Shown here: piece after piece, positions 15,819-23,447 of the stretch
Position numbering within the stretch: the first letter of the stretch is position 1
Layout: each line of letters begins with the position of its first letter
Source of the DNA: Lachnospiraceae bacterium
GTDB lineage: Bacteria; Bacillota; Clostridia; Lachnospirales; Lachnospiraceae
Direction: 5' to 3'
DNA: 64,000 nucleotides
Assembly (NCBI GenBank): GCA_017527205.1
Contig: JAFXQK010000010.1
Location: 1-64,000 of the forward strand
Notes under the pieces: generated by a model
The model's input: the letters and a program-made list of their open reading frames with translations, nothing else
Databases searched by the model: none
What the model was told of the DNA's origin: nothing
Made by a program: the position numbers and the translations under genes

Positions 15819-17894
15819 ATGTTATTTTATGCATATGAATTGCGCTGGAAACATTATGAGAGCCTTTCTGGTTTTGTCGGCAGGGAGGAGGATTTGAGGA
15901 GACCTGGTTATCACGGTGCCTTCTCTGAGCGTCCGGAATCCCTGTACAGTCTATATAATGACTCGAAAATCAGTTCCATGAATGAGGAATTCTATGGAGA
16001 TTTCCTAAAGGATGGAAGGTATGTCATCAACGTGACCCAAAGAAGGGATATCGATATGAGTATCTATGTAGCCGTAAGGCTGGATGCCCTTCGCGAAGAG
16101 CGTTGGGAAGCTGAGATTCTGGAGAAGTTCCCTGACTGTGACATCCTGAAAAAGACGGAAGTGACGGTCGAGGATTATCGAAATGAGCTGAGCTTAAACC
16201 GTTTCGGTTCCGCCTCGAAGGTGATGGATCGCCTGAACGTCAAATATCAGAGCTCCTGGGCTGATCCCCTTCCCTTTAAGCTGGAGGAGTTCGTTCCCGA
16301 TTACCGTAAGAAGTCCCTCTCGCGCTGTAAAAAGCGTGCGGACGAGATCCTTGGCTCTAAGAGTCTTTATGAAGAGATCGACAGAATTTATGACAAGGAA
16401 AATCGGAAGGAGTATTTCGGGCATCCTGTACATTATCTTGTCAGCGCCGGAGAATGGGAGGCGGCGAGGGACATTTTTGAGCTCCTTTTAGAAGCCTTGT
16501 ACTCCAACGGTCGACTGCTCTCGACGAGGCAGGTTGTCATTCGCAACGTCAAGAAGGGAACCTATCGCGACGAGAGATATCGCAAGGTTCTGGAGGCTGC
16601 CGAAGGCGGCGTTGTCATCATCGAAATGAAGACGGAAGACGATCTGGGCAGATTTGCAACGGATTTCCATGAATTCACGAAGCTGACAGGCAAGCTTTTG
16701 GAGCAGAATAAGAAGGACACGCTGTTTATCTTTGTCGAGATCATGGGAAAATCCTTTCAGGGCAGTGATGCCATGAACAACATTCTGAACAAGGCTGACA
16801 TCATTCAGGTAACGGAGGGCAGCGGCACCTATGAGGAAGCGAAGAATTACTTGAAGGCGCTGACCAAGAAGGCGGATTTCAAGGTGCAGGACTGCAGTGA
16901 CGCGGTTCGCTATCTTCCCGAGGCGGAAACCTATACCGTGACGGACATCTTTAATGCGTACAACGCTTGGTACGGAAGCGGTCTGAAAACTCACGTATAC
17001 AAGGCTTACAAGACCGAAACGACCTTCAAGGTTGCCTTGACAAAGAAGGAAAGCAAGCCCTATGAGGAGCTGCAGTCCATGATCGGTCTGACCAAGGCCA
17101 AGGAAGTCATCGACCAGATCATTTCCGCATCGAAGGTCGTGCGGGCGCGCGAGCGCATGGGACTCAATGTCGAGGGAGCATCCCTTCACATGCTGTTTTC
17201 GGGAAATCCGGGAACGGCAAAGACCTCCGTTGCAAGGCTGATCGCACAGATCCTGAAGGACGAGGATGTCCTGAAATCGGGTAAATTCGTGGAGTGTGGC
17301 CGTCAGGACCTGGTCGGAAAGTACGTCGGCTGGACCGCAAAGATTGTGGAAGATAAGTTCAGGGAAGCACAGGGCGGCGTCCTGTTTATCGATGAGGCCT
17401 ATTCCCTCGTGGACGACAGCAATACCTATGGCGCCGAGGCCATCAATACCATCATTCAACTGATGGAGAACTATCGTAACGAGGTGATCGTGATCTTTGC
17501 CGGCTATACGGAGAAGATGAAGATCTTTCTGGAGCAGAATGAAGGCTTAAAGAGCCGTATTGCCTTCCACATGGACTTCCCTGATTATGACGCCAACGAG
17601 CTTCTTGGCATCTTAAGGCTCATGGCGAAGAAGAGGGAGTATACCCTCACAGAGGATGCCTATAGCGCCTGCAAGGACTATTTTCAGGCTGCCCTTACGG
17701 AAGAGAATTTTGGTAACGGACGCTATGTTCGAAATCTTTTGGAGCAGGCGATCCTTCGCCAGTCGGAACGAATCATCAAGGAGTCTGCCGACAGGGAGCT
17801 TGGCAAGGAAGAACTGTGCCTATTGAAAAAGGAAGATTTTAGGCCACTTGGTCAGGAACCCAAAACGATGAGAAGGATGGGCTTTAGCGCATAA
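15819..17894 (+). CDS. CbxX/CfqX (SpoVK-like) AAA+ ATPase
   Basis: 691 residues with AAGGAGG 8 bases before ATG 15819. The C-terminal ~280 residues are a CbxX-type AAA+ module: GLTKAKEVIDQI, Walker A GNPGTAKT (Lys468), pore-loop-like GKYVGWT, Walker B VLFIDEAYSL (Asp525-Glu526), and an arginine-finger region LKSRIAFHMDF. Ala replaces the usual Gly before the Walker Lys, as is common in this family. Residues about 200-345 look like a second, degenerate AAA domain without Walker A. The N-terminal ~200 residues are unrecognised. The C-terminus ends MGFSA, loosely like the hydrophobic Gly-Phe loop with which Clp ATPases dock on ClpP. A partnership with the adjacent clpP is plausible but unproven. 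Confidence 0.85.
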   Translation: MLFYAYELRWKHYESLSGFVGREEDLRRPGYHGAFSERPESLYSLYNDSKISSMNEEFYGDFLKDGRYVINVTQRRDIDMSIYVAVRLDALREERWEAEILEKFPDCDILKKTEVTVEDYRNELSLNRFGSASKVMDRLNVKYQSSWADPLPFKLEEFVPDYRKKSLSRCKKRADEILGSKSLYEEIDRIYDKENRKEYFGHPVHYLVSAGEWEAARDIFELLLEALYSNGRLLSTRQVVIRNVKKGTYRDERYRKVLEAAEGGVVIIEMKTEDDLGRFATDFHEFTKLTGKLLEQNKKDTLFIFVEIMGKSFQGSDAMNNILNKADIIQVTEGSGTYEEAKNYLKALTKKADFKVQDCSDAVRYLPEAETYTVTDIFNAYNAWYGSGLKTHVYKAYKTETTFKVALTKKESKPYEELQSMIGLTKAKEVIDQIISASKVVRARERMGLNVEGASLHMLFSGNPGTAKTSVARLIAQILKDEDVLKSGKFVECGRQDLVGKYVGWTAKIVEDKFREAQGGVLFIDEAYSLVDDSNTYGAEAINTIIQLMENYRNEVIVIFAGYTEKMKIFLEQNEGLKSRIAFHMDFPDYDANELLGILRLMAKKREYTLTEDAYSACKDYFQAALTEENFGNGRYVRNLLEQAILRQSERIIKESADRELGKEELCLLKKEDFRPLGQEPKTMRRMGFSA

Positions 17895-17902
17895 GAAGAC
17901 AA

Positions 17903-17936
17903 AAAATCAGGGTCTCTCGCAAGAGACCCTGATTTT
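17903..17936. terminator. Bidirectional terminator between convergent genes
   Basis: A 15-bp perfect stem, AAAATCAGGGTCTCT (17903-17917) / AGAGACCCTGATTTT (17922-17936), has a 4-base loop and A/T-rich sides. It lies between the plus-strand AAA+ gene and the minus-strand small gene. Confidence 0.85.
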
Positions 17937-17977
17937 GTAGGGGGGAAAGGGGATAAAATTTATGTATAGAAATGTCA

Positions 17978-18163
17978 CTATACAACTTTTTTAAGGTCAT
18001 CCGCATCCAAGCGGATGATGAAGGTAGGTCTTCCGGTATAACCGTCTGCCTCCTTCTCGCGAAGTACATATTTTACCTGAGCCTTCTCTAGCTTTTCTAC
18101 CATTGTGTCTTTCTGCTGCTCAGAATTCAGAATGATCTGCTCTTTTCTACTAAATAATTTCAT
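17978..18163 (-). CDS. Small hypothetical protein (61 residues)
   Basis: On the minus strand a perfect AAGGAGGT site stands 6-8 bases before the ATG at 18163, which makes this a credible gene despite its size. The protein begins MKLFSRKEQ and is charged, with a basic/acidic helical middle (VEKLEKAQVKYVLREKEADG) and a C-terminus FIIRLDADDLKKVV. The alternating pattern could be a beta-alpha-beta fold of about 55 residues. No family recognised. It ends at the shared terminator. Confidence 0.7.
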   Translation of the reverse strand: MKLFSRKEQIILNSEQQKDTMVEKLEKAQVKYVLREKEADGYTGRPTFIIRLDADDLKKVV

Positions 18164-18515
18164 GTGATTACCTCCTTATTTCTTCTTCATCGAACCATTT
18201 ATCTTTGCAATGTTTTTGTTTGTGTTGCATTTCATGGTTTGAGTATAGAATAAAATGATAAGATGTGCTTCTCAAAAATTGATTTATTTTATCTCATGTT
18301 TTAAACGAATCATAAAGCAAGAAAATACATGCCAGGCAAAGAAAGTCCATTTTACGGTGTTTTTCAAAATGCCAGTGGAAAATATATATAAAAAAATGGT
18401 TTTCCAATTGAAATTATAGTTAAAAAATGATAAGCTGAATTTGTGATAGTTTATTAGGATTTATTTTTGAGAAATGTTTTTTAAAAGAGAGTTTCAGTTA
18501 GGAAAGGATGATTGC
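18164..18515. other. AT-rich intergenic region between divergent genes
   Basis: About 350 bases separating the minus-strand small gene from the plus-strand AraC gene. It must hold both promoters, but no convincing -35/-10 pair was found on either strand. The frame of the AraC gene is open into this region from ATG 18474; the better start is downstream. Confidence 0.5.
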
Positions 18516-19388
18516 ATGGATTATAGTCAATATGAAATCTACAACTTTGACAACACGAGTGCCTTTAACCTCTCAACGGGCTATAAGGAGCGTAGCTATC
18601 AGACGCATTGGCATTCCTATGGTGAGATTCTGTTGGTTGGCGCCGGAGAGACGAATGTATATCGCGTGAATCAGAATGTATATCACTTAGAGGAAGATGA
18701 TTTTGTGCTGGTGTGGCCGATGGAAATGCACGGGATCATTGATGCGGATCGACAGAAGGCGTTGGTGATTCAGTTCAGCCATGCATTTATCAATTCCCTG
18801 TTTGACCTGCAGAGAATCATGCATTTTTACAGGCGACTGCATGTCATCAGTAAGCAAGCGCATCCGGAACTGGTGGAGAAGCTAAAGGCTTTGGCCTATC
18901 AGATGAAGGAGGTTTTCTTCTCCGATGGCTTGGACCGAGAGATGAGATGCTGTATGCTTCTCATGCAGTTTATGCTGACGCTGGATGAGCATCGCCGTGA
19001 ATTTGCGCCAGAGCTAAGCATGAGCTCCCAAAGTGGATCCATGGATGATGTTGTGCGCCGTTTGATCATGGTTACGGATTATGTCAAACACAATTTGACG
19101 ACGGAGGATCTCTCGCAGGCGACCATGGCGGAAATGGCTGGGATCAGCAAGGAATACTTTTCGAGAATGTTTAAGAACGTGGTCGGCATGAATTATAATA
19201 AGTGGTTGAATATGATACGACTGGAAAAGGCGACGGAATTGCTCGCACAGGAGAACATGTCCATGACGGAGGTTGCCATGTCCTCTGGTTTTCAGAGCAT
19301 TCCAAGCTTCAACAGAGTGTTTCATGAGGAAAAAGGCATGTCTCCGAGTGAGTATAGAACGCTGTTTGTGGGGTCTAGGAAGAATTGA
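18516..19388 (+). CDS. AraC-family transcriptional regulator with N-terminal cupin sensor
   Basis: 290 residues from ATG 18516, which has AGGAAAGGA 7 bases upstream; an in-frame ATG at 18474 lacks such a site. The N-terminal half is a cupin-like sensor domain (QTHWHSYGEILLV, then YHLEEDDFVLVWPMEMHGI). The C-terminal ~105 residues are the double HTH: VKHNLTTEDLSQATMAEMAGISKEYFSRMFKNVVG, then LLAQENMSMTEVAMSSGFQSIPSFNRVFHEEKGMSPSEYR. Members usually control sugar use or virulence/stress genes near them. No obvious target gene is adjacent, so the ligand is unknown. Confidence 0.9.
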   Translation: MDYSQYEIYNFDNTSAFNLSTGYKERSYQTHWHSYGEILLVGAGETNVYRVNQNVYHLEEDDFVLVWPMEMHGIIDADRQKALVIQFSHAFINSLFDLQRIMHFYRRLHVISKQAHPELVEKLKALAYQMKEVFFSDGLDREMRCCMLLMQFMLTLDEHRREFAPELSMSSQSGSMDDVVRRLIMVTDYVKHNLTTEDLSQATMAEMAGISKEYFSRMFKNVVGMNYNKWLNMIRLEKATELLAQENMSMTEVAMSSGFQSIPSFNRVFHEEKGMSPSEYRTLFVGSRKN

Positions 19389-19470
19389 CTTTGACCTTAT
19401 GGCATGCGATAATGGAGGAAGTTCTAAAATTCTTTTGGGAAAGAGATTTCATGGATTGGGAGGAAAAGGG

Positions 19471-19755
19471 ATGGAACAGGAAATTCAATTGATAAATGAC
19501 ATCATCGTGAATGCGATTGCTCACGGTGCGGACATGGGCGGATCCTATGAACAGAATGTCATGGGTCTCAGTGAAGCCATGAATCGCTGGATTCAGGAAA
19601 AAGGTTTGCAGGATTCTTACCATGTCATCAGCTCATCTAGAAAAATAAATGATTCTATGGGATATTGGCCCACTCTGGAAATTGCTCCTATGGATCAGCA
19701 GGGGGAATCGCCCTTAGAAGAACTCTATCATTTGCAGATGAATCGTGAGGATTAA
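19471..19755 (+). CDS. Hypothetical protein (94 residues)
   Basis: Start ATG 19471 is chosen because GGGAGG (19458-19463) lies 7 bases upstream; the same frame is open back into the AraC gene but without a start signal. The product (MEQEIQLINDIIVNAIAHGADMGG...) is acidic and helical at the N-terminus, with no membrane segment and no family recognised. It ends just before the HU promoter. Confidence 0.65.
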   Translation: MEQEIQLINDIIVNAIAHGADMGGSYEQNVMGLSEAMNRWIQEKGLQDSYHVISSSRKINDSMGYWPTLEIAPMDQQGESPLEELYHLQMNRED

Positions 19756-19758
19756 CCC

Positions 19759-19787
19759 TTGACAAAGCCCGTAAAAACGGATATATT
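19759..19787 (+). promoter_or_regulatory. Strong sigma-A-type promoter of the HU gene
   Basis: TTGACA (19759-19764), a 17-base spacer and TATATT (19782-19787). The ~70-base leader contains a GC-rich hairpin-like stretch (GCCTTCGGGAAGCTTGAGGGCAGGC, from 19800) before AGGAGGAG. Confidence 0.85.
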
Positions 19788-19860
19788 CATGTTTAGGCTC
19801 GCCTTCGGGAAGCTTGAGGGCAGGCACGACATTATATTTTACCAGGAGGAGTTCTAAAAC

Positions 19861-20136
19861 ATGAATAAGGCAGAATTAATTGCAGCAATCGCTGAGAGCG
19901 CAGATTTTTCCAAGAAGGATGCTGAGAAGGCTCTGAAGGCTTTCACTGACATCGTAACGGAAGAGCTTAAGAAGGGTGAGAAGGTTGCCCTGGTTGGCTT
20001 CGGTACCTTTGAGGTTTCCGTAAGAGCAGCTAGAGAGGGCAGAAACCCTGCTACCAATAAGACCATTAAGATTCCTGCATCCAAGGCACCTAAGTTCAAG
20101 GCTGGCAAGGCCCTGAAGGACGCAATCAACGAGTAA
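19861..20136 (+). CDS. hup: HU-family DNA-binding protein
   Basis: 91 residues, the normal HU size. The helical dimer core ([25 protein letters not shown]), GFGTFEV and the DNA-arm segment [30 protein letters not shown] are all intact. It bends and compacts DNA as a homodimer. The strong promoter, consensus ribosome-binding site and biased codon use fit a very abundant protein. It stands directly before rqcP, as in many Clostridia. Confidence 0.97.
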   Translation: MNKAELIAAIAESADFSKKDAEKALKAFTDIVTEELKKGEKVALVGFGTFEVSVRAAREGRNPATNKTIKIPASKAPKFKAGKALKDAINE

Positions 20137-20197
20137 TCCTTGGGATCAGGCATTTCGCAGCCTTGATAGGCATTGCAAACACAAATTCAAAATGGCG

Positions 20198-20230
20198 GGC
20201 AGGGGAAAGCATCCCCTGCCTTATTTTTTT
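20198..20230 (+). terminator. Rho-independent terminator of HU gene
   Basis: GGCAGGGG (20198-20205) pairs with CCCCTGCC (20213-20220), followed by TTATTTTTTT. Confidence 0.9.
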
Positions 20231-20238
20231 CTGGTAAG

Positions 20239-20313
20239 CCTCGGGGCGTGGTTTGGATCGTCTTTCTAGTAACCATTTGACCTAGAAAGACAATCCAAAC
20301 CATCCCCTCGAGG
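20239..20313. repeat. Long imperfect hairpin between HU and rqcP
   Basis: A left arm CCTCGGGG-cg-TGGTTTGGAT-c-GTCTTTCTAG (20239-20269) pairs with a right arm CTAGAAAGAC-a-ATCCAAACCA-tc-CCCC...GAGG (20282-20313) around a 12-base loop, giving about 28 pairs with few mismatches. No T-run follows, and a normal terminator is already present upstream. A second hairpin with similar pattern lies at 20812-20902. Confidence 0.8.
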
Positions 20314-20396
20314 ATCAGGAAAATTAAAGTTGGGATGAGAAGAAGCTTAAGACTGCCAAAATATATGAAAAGATAGTATTTTAGGGAGGGTTCGTT

Positions 20397-20636
20397 ATGA
20401 GATTAGATAAGTACTTGAAGGTTTCAAGGTTGATTAAGCGGCGCACGGTGGCGAATGAGGCCTGTGACGGCGGCCGTGTCATGATCAATGACAAGCCGGC
20501 AAAGGCATCCACGAACGTGAAGGTCGGCGACGTCATTACCATCGGTTTTGGCAACAAGGAAGTCAAGGTGGAGGTTCTCAGCATCCAGGAGACCGTTCGC
20601 AAGGAAGAAGCCGGGGACATGTTTAAATATCTATAG
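20397..20636 (+). CDS. rqcP: RqcP (YabO) S4-domain RNA-binding protein
   Basis: 79 residues made almost wholly of an S4 domain: MRLDKYLKVSRLIKRRTVANEACDGGRVMIN, with KPAKASTNVKVGDVI following. GGAGGG lies upstream of ATG 20397. In B. subtilis YabO/RqcP acts with RqcH on 60S-like ribosome-peptidyl-tRNA complexes and helps add alanine tails to stalled nascent chains. The identification rests on the small size plus the position directly before yabP-yabQ-divIC; HslR-like heat-shock proteins are close relatives. Confidence 0.85.
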   Translation: MRLDKYLKVSRLIKRRTVANEACDGGRVMINDKPAKASTNVKVGDVITIGFGNKEVKVEVLSIQETVRKEEAGDMFKYL

Positions 20637-20811
20637 AAACATATTTCCATATAAAATTATCCATATATATTTTCACGTAAGTTTTCGTATAAAGCTTTGA
20701 CATATAAGCTTTCACACATAAAGATTTGCGCATTATTTTATTCATAAAGTATTCTCCTACGCATATATTGTGATACGTACTACCAACGTCACAGAACAAA
20801 AATTGTCCATA

Positions 20812-20902
20812 AACTCAGGGGGGAAGGCTTGGTAGTCTCCCAAGATACGCTGCACCCATGGCGCGAGCATACCTGAGGAGACTGCCAAGTCAACCCCGAG
20901 TT
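20812..20902. repeat. Long hairpin upstream of yabP
   Basis: CTTGGTAGTCTCC (20828-20840) pairs with GGAGACTGCCAAG (20877-20889), with one wobble, and flanking AACTC/GAGTT and GGGG/CCCC extend it. The loop is about 36 bases. The structure ends 28 bases before the yabP start and might be a leader RNA structure or a repeat related to 20239-20313. The rest of the 290-base gap (20637-20929) is AT-rich with no other feature recognised; a sporulation (sigma-E) promoter is expected but was not pinned down. Confidence 0.65.
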
Positions 20903-20929
20903 ATAATGGAATTTATAGGAGGATGCCAT

Positions 20930-21220
20930 ATGGAGGAGTTAAACGCGCCCGTTAAGACGCATAAGCTTACGATGTCGGGGAGAAAGACCTGCTTGCTCAG
21001 CGGTGTGAAGGACGTTTTGTCCTTTGACCTGCATGAGATCCTGCTGGAGACGGAGCAGGGGATGCTTCAGATCAGGGGAGACGATCTGCACGTCAGCAGA
21101 CTTACGCTCGAAAAGGGAGAGGTGGACATCGACGGAAGGCTGGACGGCTTTACCTATTCGGACGCGGTTCCCACGGGGCAGCAAAAGGCAACCTCCTGGC
21201 TTAGCCGCCTGTTCCGATAG
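20930..21220 (+). CDS. yabP: Sporulation protein YabP
   Basis: 96 residues from ATG 20930, with AGGAGG 7 bases upstream; upstream in-frame ATG 20858 falls in the hairpin loop and is less likely. The protein has the YabP pattern: HKLTMSGRKTCLLSGVKDVLSFDLHEILLETEQGMLQIRGDDLHVSRLTLEKGEVDIDG. YabP is needed for spore formation in B. subtilis and is made in the mother cell. It sits 12 bases before yabQ. Confidence 0.9.
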   Translation: MEELNAPVKTHKLTMSGRKTCLLSGVKDVLSFDLHEILLETEQGMLQIRGDDLHVSRLTLEKGEVDIDGRLDGFTYSDAVPTGQQKATSWLSRLFR

Positions 21221-21232
21221 GCGGGGCGGCCT

Positions 21233-21766
21233 ATGTCGCAGGAAAACCTTTTCATGCTTCATGCCCTGGAAATGGGTGTTTTTTTGGCTTTTGTCTATGA
21301 CCTGTTGCGGGTGTCCCGAAGAGTTTTTCCGCGTGGGATCGTTTTGACCTCCATGGAGGATTTGCTCTACTGGTGTTTTTGCGCGGGTGAAATTTTCAGG
21401 CTTTTGCACCGCGATCATCATGGGATTCTTCGCTGGTATGCCGTATTTGCTGCCATGGCAGGCATCTGGGCATACCTTAGCATTGCGAGTCCTCCATTCT
21501 TAAAATACGCAACCCTCATTCTAAAAAAGCTGTTGACGGGGCTTTTTGGAGTGATTAAAATAATAGGCAAAGGAGTGAGTTGCCATGGCAGGAAGACAAA
21601 ACGGCGCGAGATCAAGGAATCAAAGGGTCAATGCGAGGAGGAGAAGGAGAGCTGCATATCGAAAGCCCCAGCAGAACCGTGTCAGCATGTTTCTGGTGAC
21701 GCTTGCCGTTCTGGTGATTGTTGCAGTGATTGCCATCAGTGCCGTGGGACTTCAGAAAAAGATTGA
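21233..21766 (+). CDS. yabQ: Sporulation protein YabQ (membrane protein)
   Basis: 177 codons. The first ~115 residues are YabQ-like: MHALEMGVFLAFVYDLLRVSRRVF, then several hydrophobic segments (DLLYWCFCAGEIFRLL; WYAVFAAMAGIWAYLSIAS; LILKKLLTGLFGVIKIIG). It is a polytopic membrane protein of the spore cortex pathway. After about residue 117 the frame runs 182 bases into divIC and encodes a Cys/Lys/Glu-rich tail unlike the membrane part. Either a true long overlap exists or the conserved part of the gene ends earlier and the tail is incidental. No frameshift signal was identified. Confidence 0.85.
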   Translation: MSQENLFMLHALEMGVFLAFVYDLLRVSRRVFPRGIVLTSMEDLLYWCFCAGEIFRLLHRDHHGILRWYAVFAAMAGIWAYLSIASPPFLKYATLILKKLLTGLFGVIKIIGKGVSCHGRKTKRREIKESKGQCEEEKESCISKAPAEPCQHVSGDACRSGDCCSDCHQCRGTSEKD

Positions 21767-21944
21767 TGCCTATGATACGAAAATAGCGGAGCTTCAGGCG
21801 GAGATTCAAAGGGAAGAAGAACGGGCAAAGAAATTAGAGGAATTTCGAAAGTATACTCAGACAAAGGGATATGTTGAGGAAGTGGCTCAGGATCAGCTCG
21901 GACTGGTATATGAAGGTGAGATTCTTTTTAAGCAGGAGAAATAA
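21585..21944 (+). CDS. divIC: Septum formation initiator DivIC/FtsB-like
   Basis: 119 residues with a very basic cytoplasmic N-terminus (RSRNQRVNARRRRRAAYRK), one transmembrane segment (about residues 35-56, MFLVTLAVLVIVAVIAISAVG) and a coiled coil (KKIDAYDTKIAELQAEIQREEERAKKLEEF). It ends with the FtsB-like YVEEVAQDQLGLVYEGEILF. It joins FtsL and DivIB in the division complex. AAAGGAGTGAG precedes ATG 21585, inside yabQ. Position after yabP-yabQ matches B. subtilis divIC. Confidence 0.92.
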   Translation: MAGRQNGARSRNQRVNARRRRRAAYRKPQQNRVSMFLVTLAVLVIVAVIAISAVGLQKKIDAYDTKIAELQAEIQREEERAKKLEEFRKYTQTKGYVEEVAQDQLGLVYEGEILFKQEK

Positions 21945-21960
21945 GGCTCCTGCTTTTTTT
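21931..21960 (+). terminator. Rho-independent terminator of the yabP-yabQ-divIC operon
   Basis: AGCAGGAG (21931-21938) pairs with CTCCTGCT (21947-21954), followed by TTTTTT. The stem overlaps the final codons and the stop of divIC. Confidence 0.9.
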
Positions 21961-22055
21961 GTCGCTAAATATTAAGGCAATCGCAACCAGATTTGACAAA
22001 AAGAAAGGCGGGTTCTTCCTATAATTGCAACCAAAAGAACTGGTAAAGGGGGCAA

Positions 22056-23405
22056 ATGGGCATGCAATTCGAGAGGATGCAATTTTTGGAGGAAAAGACA
22101 AGGCAGGCGAAATATCCGTTCCAGATGCCGGATGTCTGCGGCGGGAGGCTTTGCGGGTATGCTGAGAGTTTTCGGGAGTTGGCAAGGAGCTTTCAGAGAG
22201 AGCAGCCATCGCCGAGCTTGGATCGGCGCACCTTCTTTGAGGAAGAGCGGCTTCGGGAAAACTGCGGCGTGATCGCGGGACACTTACTGGAACTGGCGGA
22301 CATCATGGAACAGACGGCAGATGAAATGGCGGGGGTAGAGCCGCTGGAGGAGAAAACCTGGAGAAAGCTGGCGCATGCCCTGCGCGGAAAAGGGTTTCTT
22401 TTGGAGGGGGCCTGCCGGGTTCCGATGGCACTCGGCGGACAGACTTCCTGGGAGGACAAAAGAGCGGGGATGGCATCCCGATATGCTTCCTCGGAGAGCA
22501 GTGGATCCTCGGGAATGGTATTTAGACATGCTTCTTCGGAGAGCGGTGGATCCTCGGGAATGGTATCCAGGCATGCAATGGGAAGCCAGTTGGGGCTGAG
22601 CCTTAGGACGGATCTGGAGGAGGGCATCATGGCAAGGGAGGCCGAGGAGGTGCTGGAGAGTGTTCTCGGGAAAAAGTACTGCCTTTCCCTAACCTCACCG
22701 GAAAAGGTTTGGAGGGAGCAGGGAACCTATCTCTTTGTGGAGGAGCCGGAGTATGTTGCACTCACGGGTTTTGCCCGCGTCATGAAAGGGCGCGAAGAAA
22801 TTTCCGGGGATAATTATTCCATTTTGCAGTCGGAACGTGGAACGCTGACCATGCTGTTGTCCGATGGGACAGGCTCCGGGGAGGATGCCTGTCGCGGCAG
22901 CAGCTGGGTACTGGATTTGATGGAAAAGCTCTTAGAGACGGGGTATAGTCCGGAGACGGCTCTGAAAATGGTGAATGCGACGGCGGTGACGAAGGGAGAG
23001 GAGATTGGGCATCCCACGCTGGATCTTTGCCAGCTGGATTTGGAGCGGGGAGATTGCATGTTTTGCAAGGCTGGCGGCGCAGTCTCCTTCCGAAAGCGGG
23101 ATTCGCAGGTGGAGGAGATCGCGGGCGGGCAGCTTCCGCTTGGCATTTTTCAGGATTTGGAGCCACAAAAGCAATACCTTCGATTACAGGAGGGAGACAG
23201 TATTATTTTGATGACGGATGGCGTACTGGAGGCCTTTTGCGAAAAGGGTTATGAGGAGGCCGTGCGAAATTATCTGGTCAGCATGGAGGACATTGGACCT
23301 AGGGAGATGGCGGAGAAGCTGATGCAGCTGGCCATTTTTGCAACTGCCGGAAACGTCAGGGATGACATGACGATTCTTGTGGCCACGCTGTGGAAGAATC
23401 CTTGA
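22056..23405 (+). CDS. spoIIE: SpoIIE-like PP2C-type serine phosphatase lacking membrane domain
   Basis: 449 residues. The C-terminal ~220 residues are a PP2C/SpoIIE phosphatase: ISGDNYSI, LLSDGTGSGEDA (metal-binding Asp), GGAVSFRKRD, LPLGIF, LMTDGVLEA and NVRDDMTILVATLW. In sporulation SpoIIE dephosphorylates SpoIIAA to release sigma-F. The B. subtilis enzyme is about 830 residues with ten membrane segments; this protein has none and begins within the regulatory region. AAAGGGGG before ATG 22056 supports a real start, so it is a short form, not a visible break. Residues about 135-180 hold a repeat insertion. The place between divIC and tilS matches spoIIE. Confidence 0.85.
   Translation: MGMQFERMQFLEEKTRQAKYPFQMPDVCGGRLCGYAESFRELARSFQREQPSPSLDRRTFFEEERLRENCGVIAGHLLELADIMEQTADEMAGVEPLEEKTWRKLAHALRGKGFLLEGACRVPMALGGQTSWEDKRAGMASRYASSESSGSSGMVFRHASSESGGSSGMVSRHAMGSQLGLSLRTDLEEGIMAREAEEVLESVLGKKYCLSLTSPEKVWREQGTYLFVEEPEYVALTGFARVMKGREEISGDNYSILQSERGTLTMLLSDGTGSGEDACRGSSWVLDLMEKLLETGYSPETALKMVNATAVTKGEEIGHPTLDLCQLDLERGDCMFCKAGGAVSFRKRDSQVEEIAGGQLPLGIFQDLEPQKQYLRLQEGDSIILMTDGVLEAFCEKGYEEAVRNYLVSMEDIGPREMAEKLMQLAIFATAGNVRDDMTILVATLWKNP
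22495..22584 (+). repeat. In-frame 45-base tandem repeat in the spoIIE-like gene
   Basis: Two 15-codon units (22495-22539 and 22540-22584) encode ASSESSGSSGMVFRH and ASSESGGSSGMVSRH. A partial unit precedes them (AGMASRY). The units differ at only a few bases, so the duplication is recent. Confidence 0.9.
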
Positions 23406-23447
23406 AAACGTTGACTTTTTTGCGAGTTTGAGATACATTTATATATC

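Noticed and set aside
16488..17459. Minus-strand frame of 323 codons opposite the AAA+ gene
   Set aside because: Antisense shadow of a gene with clear Walker motifs; no start signal.
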